Source: Bog-473 sp963807675
GTDB taxonomy: Bacteria; Actinomycetota; Acidimicrobiia; Acidimicrobiales; RAAP-2
Assembly: GCA_963807675.1 (NCBI GenBank)
Contig: CAWECP010000012.1
Coordinates: 62,001 to 126,000, forward strand
Direction: 5' to 3'
Length of the DNA stretch: 64,000 bases
Of the stretch, positions 1 through 8,850 are shown one piece after another (the stretch's first letter is position 1; the number at the start of each line of letters is the position of its first letter). The notes under the pieces are model-generated. The model had not been told where the DNA came from and searched no databases. It saw nothing but the letters and a program-made list of their open reading frames with translations. A program made the translations under genes and the position numbers.

Positions 1-1
1 G

Positions 2-376
2 CAGCCGGCTCAACGCCTCGTGGCGGGGACGGCGCCGCTCACGTCCATTCTGGACGCGCTCATGCTCGGGCCGACCAGTGGCGAGGTGGCGAGCGGCATC
101 TCCTCGGCTATCCCGAGCGACGTGGCCGTCCTGGCGGCCACCACGACCGCCGGCAACGTCGTCACCGTCAACATGAACAGTGCCTTCGGCGAGATCACCG
201 GGACCGACACCGAGCTGGCGGTGGGGCAGATCGTCGCCACCGTGGCCGCGGAGAACGGCAACGGCACCGGCGTGCTCTTCGAGATCGACGGGCAGCGCAC
301 CAGCGTCCCGGTGGCCAACGGCTCGGAGGTGGCCGGGCCGGTCTACGTGATCGACTTCCTCGCCGCCCCGTCGTAG
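2..376 (+). CDS. GerMN-domain protein, 5' end cut by window
   Basis: The reading frame is open from the first bases of the window, so the N-terminus lies outside it; a GTG at 20 is internal, not a convincing start. The visible 124 residues match the second half of a GerMN (spore-germination/sporulation-type) domain: 'ALMLGPTSGEVASGISSAIP', then a strand-rich segment ending in a short valine-rich tail. In actinobacteria such domains usually occur in lipoproteins or LpqB-like secreted proteins that bind ligands at the cell surface. The missing start would decide whether a lipobox is present. The gene converges on rsfS, 31 bases away. Family call moderately sure; specific role unknown. Confidence 0.6.
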   Translation, partial: QPAQRLVAGTAPLTSILDALMLGPTSGEVASGISSAIPSDVAVLAATTTAGNVVTVNMNSAFGEITGTDTELAVGQIVATVAAENGNGTGVLFEIDGQRTSVPVANGSEVAGPVYVIDFLAAPS

Positions 377-407
377 CGGGTCGCTGCTGCCCCGGCGGAG
401 CGGCCGG

Positions 408-755
408 TTAGCCGGCGTTCTCGACCTGGGCCCGCCAGGGCACCCGCGGCGCGCCCGACCACAGGTGCTCGAGGTCGTAGTAGTCGCGGGTCTCCTGCAG
501 GAAGACGTGCACGATGAAGTCGGCGTAGTCCATGAGGACCCAGGTGGCGTCGGCCAGCCCCTCGGTGCGCAGCGGGCCGACACCGTGGGCCGTCTTGACG
601 CCCTTCTCGATCTCCTCGACCAGTGTGCGCACGTGACGGGTGTTCGCCGCGCTGGTGATGACGAACGCGTCCACCACGCCGAAGAGCTCCTCCATGGCCA
701 GGACGACGGTGTCGCGGCCGAGCTTGGCGTCGGCCGACTCCGCCGCGGTCGCCAC
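408..755 (-). CDS. rsfS: Ribosome silencing factor RsfS (Iojap family)
   Basis: RsfS binds ribosomal protein uL14 and blocks subunit joining when nutrients run low. The protein has the family core 'DTVVLAMEELFGVVDAFVI', then 'SAANTRHVRTLVEEIE' and the C-terminal 'WVLMDYADFIVHVFLQETRDYY'. The chosen GTG start at 755 gives about 115 residues, normal for the family. A TTG at 797 would overlap the upstream stop as TTGA and is a real alternative. Upstream genes are a small membrane protein and nadD, the usual nadD-rsfS neighbourhood. The frame stays open further upstream but reads low-complexity Arg-rich sequence, so a longer start is unlikely. Confidence 0.9.
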   Translation of the reverse strand: MATAAESADAKLGRDTVVLAMEELFGVVDAFVITSAANTRHVRTLVEEIEKGVKTAHGVGPLRTEGLADATWVLMDYADFIVHVFLQETRDYYDLEHLWSGAPRVPWRAQVENAG

Positions 756-793
756 CGCCGGCGGCAGTTGGACGTGTACGCCCAACCCTGGGG

Positions 794-997
794 TCAATGG
801 AGCACGTCCAGGATCCCGACCGTCATCCCGAACGAGCCGACCAGAATGACGCCCGCGATGACGGACCAACGCCTGCGGTCACGCCGCGCCAGCTTTTGCT
901 CGGCCCGCCGGTCGATCCGGCGCTGCATCGGCCCGGGGGCCGGGTCCACGGTGGGACCTCCGGGCAGCTCCGTCACCCTGGCCGGCATGGCGCTCAT
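794..997 (-). CDS. Small single-span membrane protein between nadD and rsfS
   Basis: A 67-residue protein starts at an ATG that overlaps the nadD stop codon (ATGA, 994-997), so translation is probably coupled. It has a basic cytoplasmic part ('MQRRIDRRAEQKLARRDRRR') followed by one hydrophobic span 'WSVIAGVILVGSFGMTVGIL' close to the C-terminus. I do not recognise a named family. Position and coupling suggest it is a real gene made with NadD and RsfS. Its function is unknown; a membrane anchor or accessory role is only a guess. Confidence 0.65.
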   Translation of the reverse strand: MSAMPARVTELPGGPTVDPAPGPMQRRIDRRAEQKLARRDRRRWSVIAGVILVGSFGMTVGILDVLH

Positions 998-1611
998 CTG
1001 GCCACAGCGTACAGAGCGCGGCGCTCGATGCAACGGATGACGCTCTCGGGCACCAGGCCCTCCACCGGCTCGCCCGCGGCCAGGCGCTCACGCACCTCCG
1101 AGCTGGAGACGGCCACCTGGGGGCCGTCGACCCGAATCACCTGCCAACCAGCGGGGACGCCCGCGGCGAGGCCGGTGGGCCGGGAGACCACGGCCACCGT
1201 GACCAGGCGCTTCAGGTCGTCCGGGCGGTGCCACGACTCCAGCTCGGGAGCCAGGTCGGCGCCGACCACCAAGAAGAGGTCGAGCAGGCCGGGCGTGGCG
1301 GCCCGGACCTCCTCCGCCGTGTCCACCGAGTAGGACCGCCCGCCGCGGTCGATCTCCAGCCGGCTCGCCTCGGCGGCCGGGATCTGCTGGGCCAGGGCCT
1401 CGGTCAGGGCGAAGCGGTCCTCGGCGGGCGACACCCGGCGGGAGCCGGACTTCTGCCAGGGGTCGTTGGCCACGACGAGGAGCAAGCGGTCGAGTCCCAG
1501 CGCGTCGATGGCGGCGCGGGCGGCGGCCAGATGCCCGACATGTGGCGGGTCGAAGGTCCCTCCGAGGATCCCGACGCGGGCCGGGACGTCAGGTGCCGGC
1601 AAGTTGGGCAA
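994..1611 (-). CDS. nadD: Nicotinate-nucleotide adenylyltransferase
   Basis: NadD transfers AMP from ATP to nicotinate mononucleotide, giving deamido-NAD in NAD biosynthesis. The 205-residue protein opens with the nucleotidyltransferase signature 'GILGGTFDPPHVGHLAAARA' (HxGH motif), has 'NDPWQKSG' in the substrate loop, 'SVDTAEEVRA' in the middle and 'SSSEVRERL', the ISSTxIR-like motif, near the end. The ATG at 1611 overlaps the end of the upstream F420-type oxidoreductase by 23 bases, and the stop overlaps the next small gene. nadD followed by rsfS is a widespread bacterial arrangement, although here it is separated from its usual partners obg, proB and proA. Confidence 0.95.
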   Translation of the reverse strand: MPNLPAPDVPARVGILGGTFDPPHVGHLAAARAAIDALGLDRLLLVVANDPWQKSGSRRVSPAEDRFALTEALAQQIPAAEASRLEIDRGGRSYSVDTAEEVRAATPGLLDLFLVVGADLAPELESWHRPDDLKRLVTVAVVSRPTGLAAGVPAGWQVIRVDGPQVAVSSSEVRERLAAGEPVEGLVPESVIRCIERRALYAVAR

Positions 1612-2518
1612 TCACCGGCGCCACCGTTTCCATCTCGGCCTGGTGCACGACAATGTTCGTGAAGCCGAGCTCCTCCCGCCGCTTGCGGAGCGTGTCGGCG
1701 ATCTCCTCGATGGTCCCGATGAGCGCGGCGGGCGTGGCGCTCAGCTGCTCGGGCGTGAGGCCGAAGACCGGCGCCATCGCCTCTACGACCTCGCGCGCGT
1801 TCGGCACCACCTGCACCGCAACCGTCCAACACTGGAGCTCGAGATCGCCGGCGCGGTCGCCGGCTGTCTCGCGCACCCAGCGCACACGATCGGCGTACTT
1901 CTCGACCAGAACCTCCCCGGCGACCTCGGGACCGACGACGCCGGCCGCCAGGCTCGGTACGACGCTGACGATCTGCGCGTGCTGCCCGGCCAGCGTGAGG
2001 ATGCGCTTGCTCCCGCCGCCGATGACGAGCGGCGGGCCACCGGGCGTGACGGGGCGCGGGGAGCCGATCGCCTCGTGCACCCGGTAGTACTCGCCCTCGA
2101 GGGTGGCGCGCCCGTCGGTCCACAGCGCCTTCATGATGTCGATGCTCTCGGCGAGACACGCCACGCGCACCGACGGCGCGTCCATCACGATGCCCGATTG
2201 GTCGTAGTCGCTCGTCATCCACCCGGCGCCCAGGCCGAGCTCGAAGCGGCCACCGGAGACGAGGTCGAGCGTGGCCGCCTCCTTGGCCAGCACGACCGGA
2301 TGGCGGAAGTCGTTATCGAGCACGAGCGTGCCGACGCGCAGTGTCGTGGTGGCCTCCGCCGCCACCGTCAACGCGACGAGGGGGCCCCACTGATCTCCGA
2401 GATGATCGGGGATGTAGAGCGTCGAATAGCCCAGATCCTCGGCCTGGCGCGCCAGGTCGCGCCAGGCAGCGGGGGATGCGGCCCCCTCGAGCTGCACGGT
2501 GAAGCGGAAGGCGGCCAT
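1589..2518 (-). CDS. LLM-class F420-type oxidoreductase (TIGR03621-like)
   Basis: This 309-residue luciferase-like monooxygenase-family protein probably uses reduced F420, as most actinobacterial members do. Family marks are 'FTVQLEGAASPAAWRDLARQ' at the start, 'GYSTLYIPDHLG', 'RVGTLVLDNDFRHPVVLAKE', 'GRFELGLGAGW' and the 'PLVIGGGSKRILTLAGQHA' strand-loop. The closest group I recall is the MSMEG_2516-type (TIGR03621). The substrate is unknown. It lies upstream of nadD with a 23-base overlap, and diverges from the DAHP synthase gene 32 bases away, so the short gap must hold both promoters. F420 rather than FMN use is an inference. Confidence 0.85.
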   Translation of the reverse strand: MAAFRFTVQLEGAASPAAWRDLARQAEDLGYSTLYIPDHLGDQWGPLVALTVAAEATTTLRVGTLVLDNDFRHPVVLAKEAATLDLVSGGRFELGLGAGWMTSDYDQSGIVMDAPSVRVACLAESIDIMKALWTDGRATLEGEYYRVHEAIGSPRPVTPGGPPLVIGGGSKRILTLAGQHAQIVSVVPSLAAGVVGPEVAGEVLVEKYADRVRWVRETAGDRAGDLELQCWTVAVQVVPNAREVVEAMAPVFGLTPEQLSATPAALIGTIEEIADTLRKRREELGFTNIVVHQAEMETVAPVIAQLAGT

Positions 2519-2550
2519 GGGGGCCGATCCTACGGCGTTAACCTGGTGCG

Positions 2551-3909
2551 ATGACGAGCCAGACCCCCGCCTCCACCTGGAGCGCCGCGTCCTGGCGCAA
2601 GTTCCCCGCCGCCCAGCAACCCGACTGGCCGGACGCCGATGCGCTCAAGAAGGCTGAAGCCAGGCTGGCCACCCTGCCGCCCCTGGTGTTCGCCGGCGAG
2701 GCGCGTCATCTGACGGACCAGCTCGGCCAAGTGGCCAACGGCGAGGCCTTCCTGCTGCAGGCGGGCGACTGCGCGGAGTCCTTCGCCGAGCACACGGCCG
2801 ACTCCATCCGGGACAAGCTCAAGATCATTCTGCAGATGGCGGTCGCGCTGACGTACGCCGCCGGCGTCCCGGTGGTGAAGGTCGGCCGGATCGCCGGGCA
2901 GTTCGCCAAGCCGCGCACGGCGGGCACCGAACGGGTCGGTGACGCCGAGCTGCCGGCCTTCCGCGGCCACATGGTGAACGACGAGGCCTTCGAGCACGAG
3001 GCGCGGCGGCCCGACCCCGAGCGCATGGTGGCCGCCTACCAGCAGTCGGCGTCGACGCTGAACCTGCTGCGCGCCTTCACCAAGGGCGGCTTCGCCGACC
3101 TGTCCCAGGTGCACCTGTGGAACCAGCAGTTCGTGGCGTCGTCGGCCGAGGGGCAGCGTTACGAGCGCATCGCCTCGGAGATCGACCGCGCCCTGCGCTT
3201 CATGGCGGCCTGCGGCATCAACCTGGGTGCGGAGGAAGGGCTGCACGAGGTCGACTTCTGGACGAGCCACGAGGCGCTGATCCTCCCCTACGAGGAGTGC
3301 CTCACCCGCAAGGACTCGCTGACGGGTGACTGGTACGACTGCTCGGCCCACATGGTGTGGATCGGCGACCGCACCCGCCAGGTCGACGGGGCGCACGTCG
3401 AGTTCATGTCGGGCATCAACAACCCGGTCGGCTGCAAAATCGGGCCGGGCTGCCCGCCCTCGGACGTGGTGGCCCTGTGCGAGCGCCTCAACCCCGACCG
3501 CGTGCCGGGCCGGCTCACGCTCGTCACGCGGTTCGGGGCCGGGCGGATCGGTGAACTGCTGCCGCCGATCCTGCGGGCCGTCGAGGCCGAAGGCCACCCG
3601 GTGGTGTGGACCTGCGACCCCATGCACGGCAACACGTTCACCAGCGAGGGCGGGCGCAAGACCAGGCGCTTCGACGACATCCTCTCCGAGGTGCGGTCCT
3701 TCTTCGACGTCCACCGCGACGAGGGCACCTGGCCCGGCGGCGTCCACGTAGAGCTGACGGGCGACGACGTGACGGAGTGCCTCGGCGGCGCGGAGGAGAT
3801 CCTCGAGGGGGACCTCGGGGCGCGCTACACCACGACCTGTGACCCACGCCTGAACGCCCGCCAGTCGCTCGACCTCGCGTTCCGCGTGGCGGAATTCCTT
3901 CGCAGTTGA
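2551..3909 (+). CDS. aroG: Class II DAHP synthase (3-deoxy-7-phosphoheptulonate synthase)
   Basis: This enzyme condenses phosphoenolpyruvate with erythrose 4-phosphate, the first step of the shikimate pathway. At 452 residues it is the plant/actinobacterial class II type. Visible signatures include 'FLLQAGDCAESFAEH' (metal-binding Cys), 'VVKVGRIAGQFAKPRT', 'GVNLG'-like 'CGINLGAEEGLHEVDFWTSH', 'GINNPVGCKIGPG' and 'WTCDPMHGNTF'. It starts with ATG 32 bases from the divergent oxidoreductase. Its stop overlaps the TTG start of a secreted repeat protein, an unexpected operon partner. The Mycobacterium tuberculosis ortholog is called aroG, hence the symbol. Confidence 0.96.
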   Translation: MTSQTPASTWSAASWRKFPAAQQPDWPDADALKKAEARLATLPPLVFAGEARHLTDQLGQVANGEAFLLQAGDCAESFAEHTADSIRDKLKIILQMAVALTYAAGVPVVKVGRIAGQFAKPRTAGTERVGDAELPAFRGHMVNDEAFEHEARRPDPERMVAAYQQSASTLNLLRAFTKGGFADLSQVHLWNQQFVASSAEGQRYERIASEIDRALRFMAACGINLGAEEGLHEVDFWTSHEALILPYEECLTRKDSLTGDWYDCSAHMVWIGDRTRQVDGAHVEFMSGINNPVGCKIGPGCPPSDVVALCERLNPDRVPGRLTLVTRFGAGRIGELLPPILRAVEAEGHPVVWTCDPMHGNTFTSEGGRKTRRFDDILSEVRSFFDVHRDEGTWPGGVHVELTGDDVTECLGGAEEILEGDLGARYTTTCDPRLNARQSLDLAFRVAEFLRS

Positions 3910-5501
3910 TCCGGCGCCCCGTTCTGGCGGTCCTCCTCACCGCATTGCCGCTGCTGGCCCTGGTCTCGGTCGCCGTCACCGTGTCGGCACCACCGGCGGC
4001 GGCCAGCAGCAGCTCGAGCGTGCCCGCCTACTGGCTGGTGGCCTCCGACGGGGGCATCTTCAGCTTCGGCGGCGCGCCCTTCTACGGCTCGACCGGCTCG
4101 CTGGCGCTCAACAAGCCCATCGTCGGCATGGCGGCCACACCGGACGGCGGCGGGTACTGGCTGGTGGCCTCCGACGGCGGCATCTTCAGCTACGGCGACG
4201 CCGGTTTTCACGGGTCGACCGGCAGCTTGGTGCTCAACCGGCCGATCGTCGGCATGGCCTCGACCCCGGACGGCGGGGGCTATTGGCTGGTGGCCTCCGA
4301 CGGCGGCATCTTCGCCTTCGGCGACGCCGCCTTCTACGGGTCGACCGGCAGCATGGTGCTCAACCGGCCGGTGGTCGGCATGGCGCCCACGGCCGACGGC
4401 GGCGGCTACTGGCTGGTGGCCTCCGACGGCGGCATCTTCGCCTTCGGCGACGCCGCTTTCCACGGTTCCACCGGGTCGATCACACTCAACAAGCCAGTCA
4501 TCGGCATGATCGCGGACCCCAGCGGGGGCGGGTACTTCCTGATCGCCTCCGACGGCGGCATCTTCAGCTTCGGCACGGCCCCCTTCTACGGCTCGCTCGG
4601 CGGCTTGCCCTTGAAGAACCCGATCGTGGCCGCGGCGGCGACCACGTCGAGCGGGACACTGCAGCCCTCGGGGCAGAACGACGTGGGGTACTGGTTCACC
4701 GACGACACCGGCCTGGTGTCCAACTTCGGGTCGGCCGACTACTTCGGGTCAGCCCCCAGCCCGCTCAACCGGCCCATCGTGGGCATGGCCGAGGCTCCGG
4801 GGAACGGCGCCTTCGTCGGCTCGCCGTTCCCGTCAGGCTCCTACGGCTTCGACATCAGCAATTACCAGTGCCCCAACAACTTCCCGTCCGGCGACCACCA
4901 GATCGGCATCGTCCAGGTGGACGGGGCGTCGGACACCTCGACCCAGCTGAACACCTCGGGGAACTATGCCAACCCATGCCTCCAGAAAGAGGCGGCCTGG
5001 GCCGGCGCCGGACTCAACCTCTACACGTTCCTGACCTATCAGACGTCGACGACGCCCGAGCCCGGGTGCAGCTCCGACCCGACGGGTGCGTGCAACGCGG
5101 GCTATCTGGCGGGCATCGACGCCTTCGGCGACGCGCAGCAACCCGGTGTCAACACGGACGTCACCTGGTGGCTCGACGTCGAGAACGTCCCCAGCGTCCC
5201 GTGGTCGGGCAACACCGCGTCCAATGCCGCCTTCGTCCAGGGCGCGCTCAACGCACTGCACGAGACCGAGGGTCTGGCCAACGTGGGCATCTACGCCAGC
5301 CCCGGCGTCTGGAACTCGATCGTGGGCGACTACCAGCCGAGCGTGCCCTACTGGATGGCCGACTACCTGGCCTCGCCCAGCGGCCCGGGCTCGTGTGCCG
5401 ACTACTCCAATTGGGTGCAGAACCACGGCGCTCAGCTGCCGGGTCCGCCGATCCTCGTCCAGTACAACAGCCAGGAGTACGACGAGGACTACGCCTGCTA
5501 G
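3906..5501 (+). CDS. Secreted repeat protein with C-terminal GH25-like domain
   Basis: The 531-residue protein starts at a TTG overlapping the DAHP synthase stop (TTGA). Residues 1-34 form a signal peptide ending in AAA. From residue 42 come four near-identical 42-residue repeats ('YWLVASDGGIFSFGGAPFYG...LNKPIVGMAATPDGGG') and two decayed ones. From about residue 312 a separate domain begins with 'YGFDISNYQC', contains 'WWLDVENVP' and ends with 'PYWMADYLAS' and 'ILVQYNSQEYDEDYAC'. The D...LDVE pattern and the order of segments resemble the GH25 lysozyme-like TIM barrel, so a cell-wall hydrolase or wall-binding role is plausible. That is inference. Two other genes in the window share the repeat. 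Confidence 0.75.
   Translation: MIRRPVLAVLLTALPLLALVSVAVTVSAPPAAASSSSSVPAYWLVASDGGIFSFGGAPFYGSTGSLALNKPIVGMAATPDGGGYWLVASDGGIFSYGDAGFHGSTGSLVLNRPIVGMASTPDGGGYWLVASDGGIFAFGDAAFYGSTGSMVLNRPVVGMAPTADGGGYWLVASDGGIFAFGDAAFHGSTGSITLNKPVIGMIADPSGGGYFLIASDGGIFSFGTAPFYGSLGGLPLKNPIVAAAATTSSGTLQPSGQNDVGYWFTDDTGLVSNFGSADYFGSAPSPLNRPIVGMAEAPGNGAFVGSPFPSGSYGFDISNYQCPNNFPSGDHQIGIVQVDGASDTSTQLNTSGNYANPCLQKEAAWAGAGLNLYTFLTYQTSTTPEPGCSSDPTGACNAGYLAGIDAFGDAQQPGVNTDVTWWLDVENVPSVPWSGNTASNAAFVQGALNALHETEGLANVGIYASPGVWNSIVGDYQPSVPYWMADYLASPSGPGSCADYSNWVQNHGAQLPGPPILVQYNSQEYDEDYAC
4029..4658 (+). repeat. Five tandem 126-bp coding repeats
   Basis: Five consecutive 126-base units each encode a 42-residue block starting YWLVASDGGIF (YFLIASDGGIF in the last). 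The first four are nearly identical in protein, including the LN[KR]P[IV][IV]GM segment, while the fifth has drifted. A sixth, more diverged unit follows at about 4689. Near-identity at the DNA level suggests recent duplication or gene conversion. Similar regularly spaced blade-like units often fold as beta-propellers; that is inference. Confidence 0.85.
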
Positions 5502-5536
5502 CGGGGCGGCGCCGAGGCCCCGGAGGGTCGACGACG

Positions 5537-6877
5537 TCAGGTCCAGGCGCTCCGCGTGGGCGGCATGCCGCTCCGCCCGTCCGGTGTGGGGAGGACGCCC
5601 AGCACCTGGTGAACCGAGATCCCGCCGTCCGCGAAGCCGTTGGCCGACGCCGCCATGTAGAGCAGCCAGACGCGGGCTCGTCGCACCCCCACCTCTGACA
5701 CCGCCGCCTCCCAATGCCGCTGGAGGTTGCCCACCCAGGCTCGCAGCGTCTTGACGTAGTGCTCGCGCAGGGACTCGACGTCGCGCACCTCGAAGCCCGC
5801 CTGCTCCATCGCCAGGACGACCTGACCCACGTCGACCAGCTCGCCATCGGGGAAGACGTACCGCCCGATGAAGGATCTCGAGCCGATGCTCGATCCGCCC
5901 GCGCTCGAGATGGCGTGGTTGAGCAGCCTGCCGCCGGGTGCGATCAACCGGCGCATGGCGCCGAAGTACCCGGCGCTCCTGGAGGATCCGACATGCTCGA
6001 ACATACCCACCGACGCGATGCCGTCGAAGGTCCCGTCGCGCACGTCACGGTAGTCCTGGAGCCGGATCTCGACCTGTCCATCGAACCCGGACGCCGCCAC
6101 CCGCTCGCGCGCCGAAAGCGCCTGCTCCGGGCTGAGGGTCACACCGACCACCTGCGCGCCGTAGTGCCGCGCGGCGTGGATGGAAAAGCTGCCCCATCCG
6201 CAACCGACATCGAGGATTCGCTGGCCGGGCCGATCGGTTAGGCCGAGCTTGCGGCAGATGAGATCGTGCTTCGACTCTTGAGCCGCTTCCAGGGTGACGC
6301 CATCCGACGAGAACCGGGCGCAGGAGTACGTCATCGAGGGTCCCAGCACCATGGCGTAGAAGTCGTTGCTCACGTCGTAGTGGTGTCGCACCACCTGCGC
6401 ATCGCGGCTGCGCGAGTGCAGCCGGCCCCGGGGTGCCGCCTCCTCCGGTGGAGGGGAGATCGGTCGACCGACGGCCCCGAGCCGGTACGCAGCCAGGATG
6501 GCCTGCCACGGCAGCCTCGAGCTGGCACGGGCGCGGGTTGGCGACGCGGCATGCAGCAGGGCCAGCAGGTCGAAGATGTCTCCGTCGAAGTCGAGGTCGC
6601 CCACCACGAACGCCCGGGCGAGGCCGAGCTCGCCCGGCGACCACAGCAGACGGCGCACGGCGTCAGCTGATTGCACTTGGAGCGCGTCCCCTTCGGCCGG
6701 CCCGAGTGCGGATCCGTCCCAGAACTGCACGCGTACCGGCGGCGGCCCACCGAAGAAGTAGGACAGCAGGGGCTCCACGGCTGCGGCTGCTCCGCCGCGC
6801 GGCTGGGGTTCGATGGTCCCGCGTAGCTCCCGCGGGGGCCGCGACGGGCGCGGCCTGGGAATGAGGTCCGATCGCAT
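5537..6877 (-). CDS. Cyclopropane-fatty-acyl-phospholipid synthase family methyltransferase
   Basis: A SAM-dependent enzyme of the CFA synthase/mycolic acid methyltransferase family, which adds a methylene or methyl group to unsaturated acyl chains of membrane lipids. The 446-residue protein has an N-terminal lipid-facing region, the family motif 'HHYDVSNDFYAMVLGPSMTY' followed by 'SCARF' with the active-site Cys, the SAM loop 'ILDVGCGWGSFSIHAA', 'GVTLSPEQALSARERV' and 'GMFEHVG'. The ATG at 6877 is preceded by an AGGAGA ribosome site; longer upstream frames are spurious. It converges on the secreted GH25-like gene and diverges from an F420-type oxidoreductase. Exact lipid product unknown. Confidence 0.92.
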   Translation of the reverse strand: MRSDLIPRPRPSRPPRELRGTIEPQPRGGAAAAVEPLLSYFFGGPPPVRVQFWDGSALGPAEGDALQVQSADAVRRLLWSPGELGLARAFVVGDLDFDGDIFDLLALLHAASPTRARASSRLPWQAILAAYRLGAVGRPISPPPEEAAPRGRLHSRSRDAQVVRHHYDVSNDFYAMVLGPSMTYSCARFSSDGVTLEAAQESKHDLICRKLGLTDRPGQRILDVGCGWGSFSIHAARHYGAQVVGVTLSPEQALSARERVAASGFDGQVEIRLQDYRDVRDGTFDGIASVGMFEHVGSSRSAGYFGAMRRLIAPGGRLLNHAISSAGGSSIGSRSFIGRYVFPDGELVDVGQVVLAMEQAGFEVRDVESLREHYVKTLRAWVGNLQRHWEAAVSEVGVRRARVWLLYMAASANGFADGGISVHQVLGVLPTPDGRSGMPPTRSAWT

Positions 6878-6970
6878 CGCTGTCTCCTGTGACTGCCGCA
6901 ATTGTAAGCCTCGGCAGCAGTCGTCAGACCGGGGAATTCGCCGGAGGAACCTGGCGCTTAGCGTGGGCCC

Positions 6971-7801
6971 ATGCGCTTCGCTTTCAAAACCTCGCCGCAG
7001 GAAACGACCTGGTCCGACATGCTTGCCGTGTGGAAGGCGGCCGACGACATCGAGCTGTTCGAATCGGGCTGGACCTTCGACCACTTCTACCCGATCTTTT
7101 CGGACAGCACGGGCCCTTGCATGGAGGGCTGGACCACCCTGACGGCGCTGGCCCAGGCGACGACCCGTTTGCGCATGGGGACGTTGGTGACCGGCATCCA
7201 CTACCGGCACCCGGCGATCCTGGCCAACATGGCGAGCACCCTCGACATCGTGTCGGGGGGCCGGCTCGAGCTTGGCATCGGGGCCGGGTGGAACGAGGAG
7301 GAGTCGGAGGCCTACGGGATAGAGCTGGGCACGCCGCGCCAGCGCAGCGACCGCTTCGAGGAGGCCTGCGAGGTGATCGTCGGGCTCCTCACGCAGGAGA
7401 CGACGACCTTCAAGGGCCGGTACTACCAGCTCAGCGAGGCCCGCAACGAACCCAAGCCGGTTCAGCGCCCCCACCCGCCGATCTGCGTCGGTGGGAGCGG
7501 CGAGAGGAGGACGCTGCGCACCGCGGCCCGGTTCGCGCAGCACTGGAACTTCGTGGGTGGCACCCCGGAGGAGTTCGCCCGCAAGCGCCACGTCCTGTAT
7601 CAGCACTGCGAGGACCTCGGGCGCGACCCGAGAGAGATCCTCCTCTCCAGCCACGTCATGTTCGCCGGCGACCCGAAGGCCACCGCCGAACAGGCGGCGG
7701 CACTGGCCGAGGTCGGCGCCGAGCTGGGCATCGTCTACCTCCGGCCACCCCTCGATCCGGGAGTACTCGAGCCGCTGGCCACCGTCCTCAGTGAGCTCTA
7801 G
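6971..7801 (+). CDS. LLM-class F420-type oxidoreductase (TIGR03560-like)
   Basis: A 276-residue luciferase-like family enzyme, probably F420-dependent. Marks: 'FESGWTFDHFYPIF', 'RLRMGTLVTGIHYRHPAILA', 'GRLELGIGAGWNEEESEAYG', 'ERFDRFEEACEVI'-type helix here as 'QRSDRFEEACEVIVGLL', and 'PICVGGSGERRTLRTAARFA'. It starts with ATG 93 bases from the divergent cyclopropane synthase. No substrate can be read from sequence. It is distinct from the other LLM gene at 1589-2518 and belongs to a different subfamily, judged from the F-D-H and GGSGERRTLR motifs. Confidence 0.87.
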   Translation: MRFAFKTSPQETTWSDMLAVWKAADDIELFESGWTFDHFYPIFSDSTGPCMEGWTTLTALAQATTRLRMGTLVTGIHYRHPAILANMASTLDIVSGGRLELGIGAGWNEEESEAYGIELGTPRQRSDRFEEACEVIVGLLTQETTTFKGRYYQLSEARNEPKPVQRPHPPICVGGSGERRTLRTAARFAQHWNFVGGTPEEFARKRHVLYQHCEDLGRDPREILLSSHVMFAGDPKATAEQAAALAEVGAELGIVYLRPPLDPGVLEPLATVLSEL

Positions 7802-8025
7802 GTCTAGAGAAACGACGACGACGACTCCACACCCAGACCGAGTTCGCGTGCACCCGTCGACGGCCAGACACGATTCCTGGACCTGCACGGATCACCCAAG
7901 CCGAGCTCGAGCTAGAGCTAGAGCCCTCGAGCCCGTCGTTCCGGCCACTCGATGTCACCGCGGGTCCTGGGCCGGAGCCCTGCCCCAACGTTCGGCGCTC
8001 TCGAGCGAGGGGACGTTCAGTACCG

Positions 8026-8850
8026 TCAGGACTGGAGGAAGGCCAGCAGATCGGCGTTGATCGTCGGGGCCTCGGTGGTCGGCATGCCGTGCGGGAAGCC
8101 GTGATAGGTCTTCAGTGTCCCGTTCTTCACGAGTGCCGCGGACAGCGGGCCGGAGTCGGCGTAGGGGACGATTTGGTCGTCGTCTCCGTGCTGCACCAGG
8201 ACGGGCACGGTGATGTTCTTCAGGTCCTCGGTGAAGTCGGTTTGGGAGAAGGCGACGACGCCGTCGTACTGCGCCTTTGCTCCGCCCATCATCCCCTGGC
8301 GCCACCAGTTCTCGATGATCGCCTCGTTGGGCTCGACGCCGGGCCGGTTGAAGCCGTAGAAGGGTCCCGACGGCAGGGCCCGGTAGAACACGGACCGGTT
8401 GGCCGCCAGCTGGGCCTGGAGGTCGTCGAACACGCTCTTGGGCAGACCGCCGGGATTGGCGTCGGTCTTCACCATGAGCGGCGGCACCGAACTGATCAGG
8501 ACCGCCTTTGCGACTCGGTCTTCGCCGTGCCGGGCGATGTAGCGGACCACTTCACCACCACCGGTCGAATGGCCGACATGGACGGCGTCGTGGAGATCGA
8601 GATGGGCGGTCACCGCGGCCAGGTCGTCGGCGTAGTGGTCCATGTCATGACCATCGCTGGTCTGCGAGGAGCGGCCGTGCCCACGCCGGTCGTGGGCGAT
8701 CACCCGGTAGCCATGACCCAGGAAGAACAGCATCTGGTTGTCCCAGTCGTCAGCAGAGAGCGGCCAGCCGTGACTGAACACGATGGGTTGGCCCGACCCC
8801 CAGTCCTTGTAGAAGATCTCTGTTCCGTCGGTGGTGGTGATCGTGCCCAT
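8026..8850 (-). CDS. Alpha/beta hydrolase, non-heme chloroperoxidase/aryl-esterase type
   Basis: A 274-residue alpha/beta hydrolase of the cofactor-free haloperoxidase group, which in practice are esterases or perhydrolases. The start 'MGTITTTDGTEIFYKDWGSG' and 'IVFSHGWPLSADDWDNQM' are typical, as is 'VIAHDRRGHGRS'. The catalytic triad is visible: Ser in 'GHSTGGGE', Asp in 'QHGDDDQIVP' and His in 'YHGFPHGMP'. A strong AGGAGG lies 9 bases before the ATG. It stands alone, with roughly 220 and 300 bases of non-coding DNA on its two sides. The natural substrate is unknown. Confidence 0.92.
   Translation of the reverse strand: MGTITTTDGTEIFYKDWGSGQPIVFSHGWPLSADDWDNQMLFFLGHGYRVIAHDRRGHGRSSQTSDGHDMDHYADDLAAVTAHLDLHDAVHVGHSTGGGEVVRYIARHGEDRVAKAVLISSVPPLMVKTDANPGGLPKSVFDDLQAQLAANRSVFYRALPSGPFYGFNRPGVEPNEAIIENWWRQGMMGGAKAQYDGVVAFSQTDFTEDLKNITVPVLVQHGDDDQIVPYADSGPLSAALVKNGTLKTYHGFPHGMPTTEAPTINADLLAFLQS

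Noticed and set aside
7903..7926. GAGCTC-GAGCTA-GAGCTA-GAGCCC short tandem repeat
   Set aside because: Real in sequence but very short and between genes; no sign of function.
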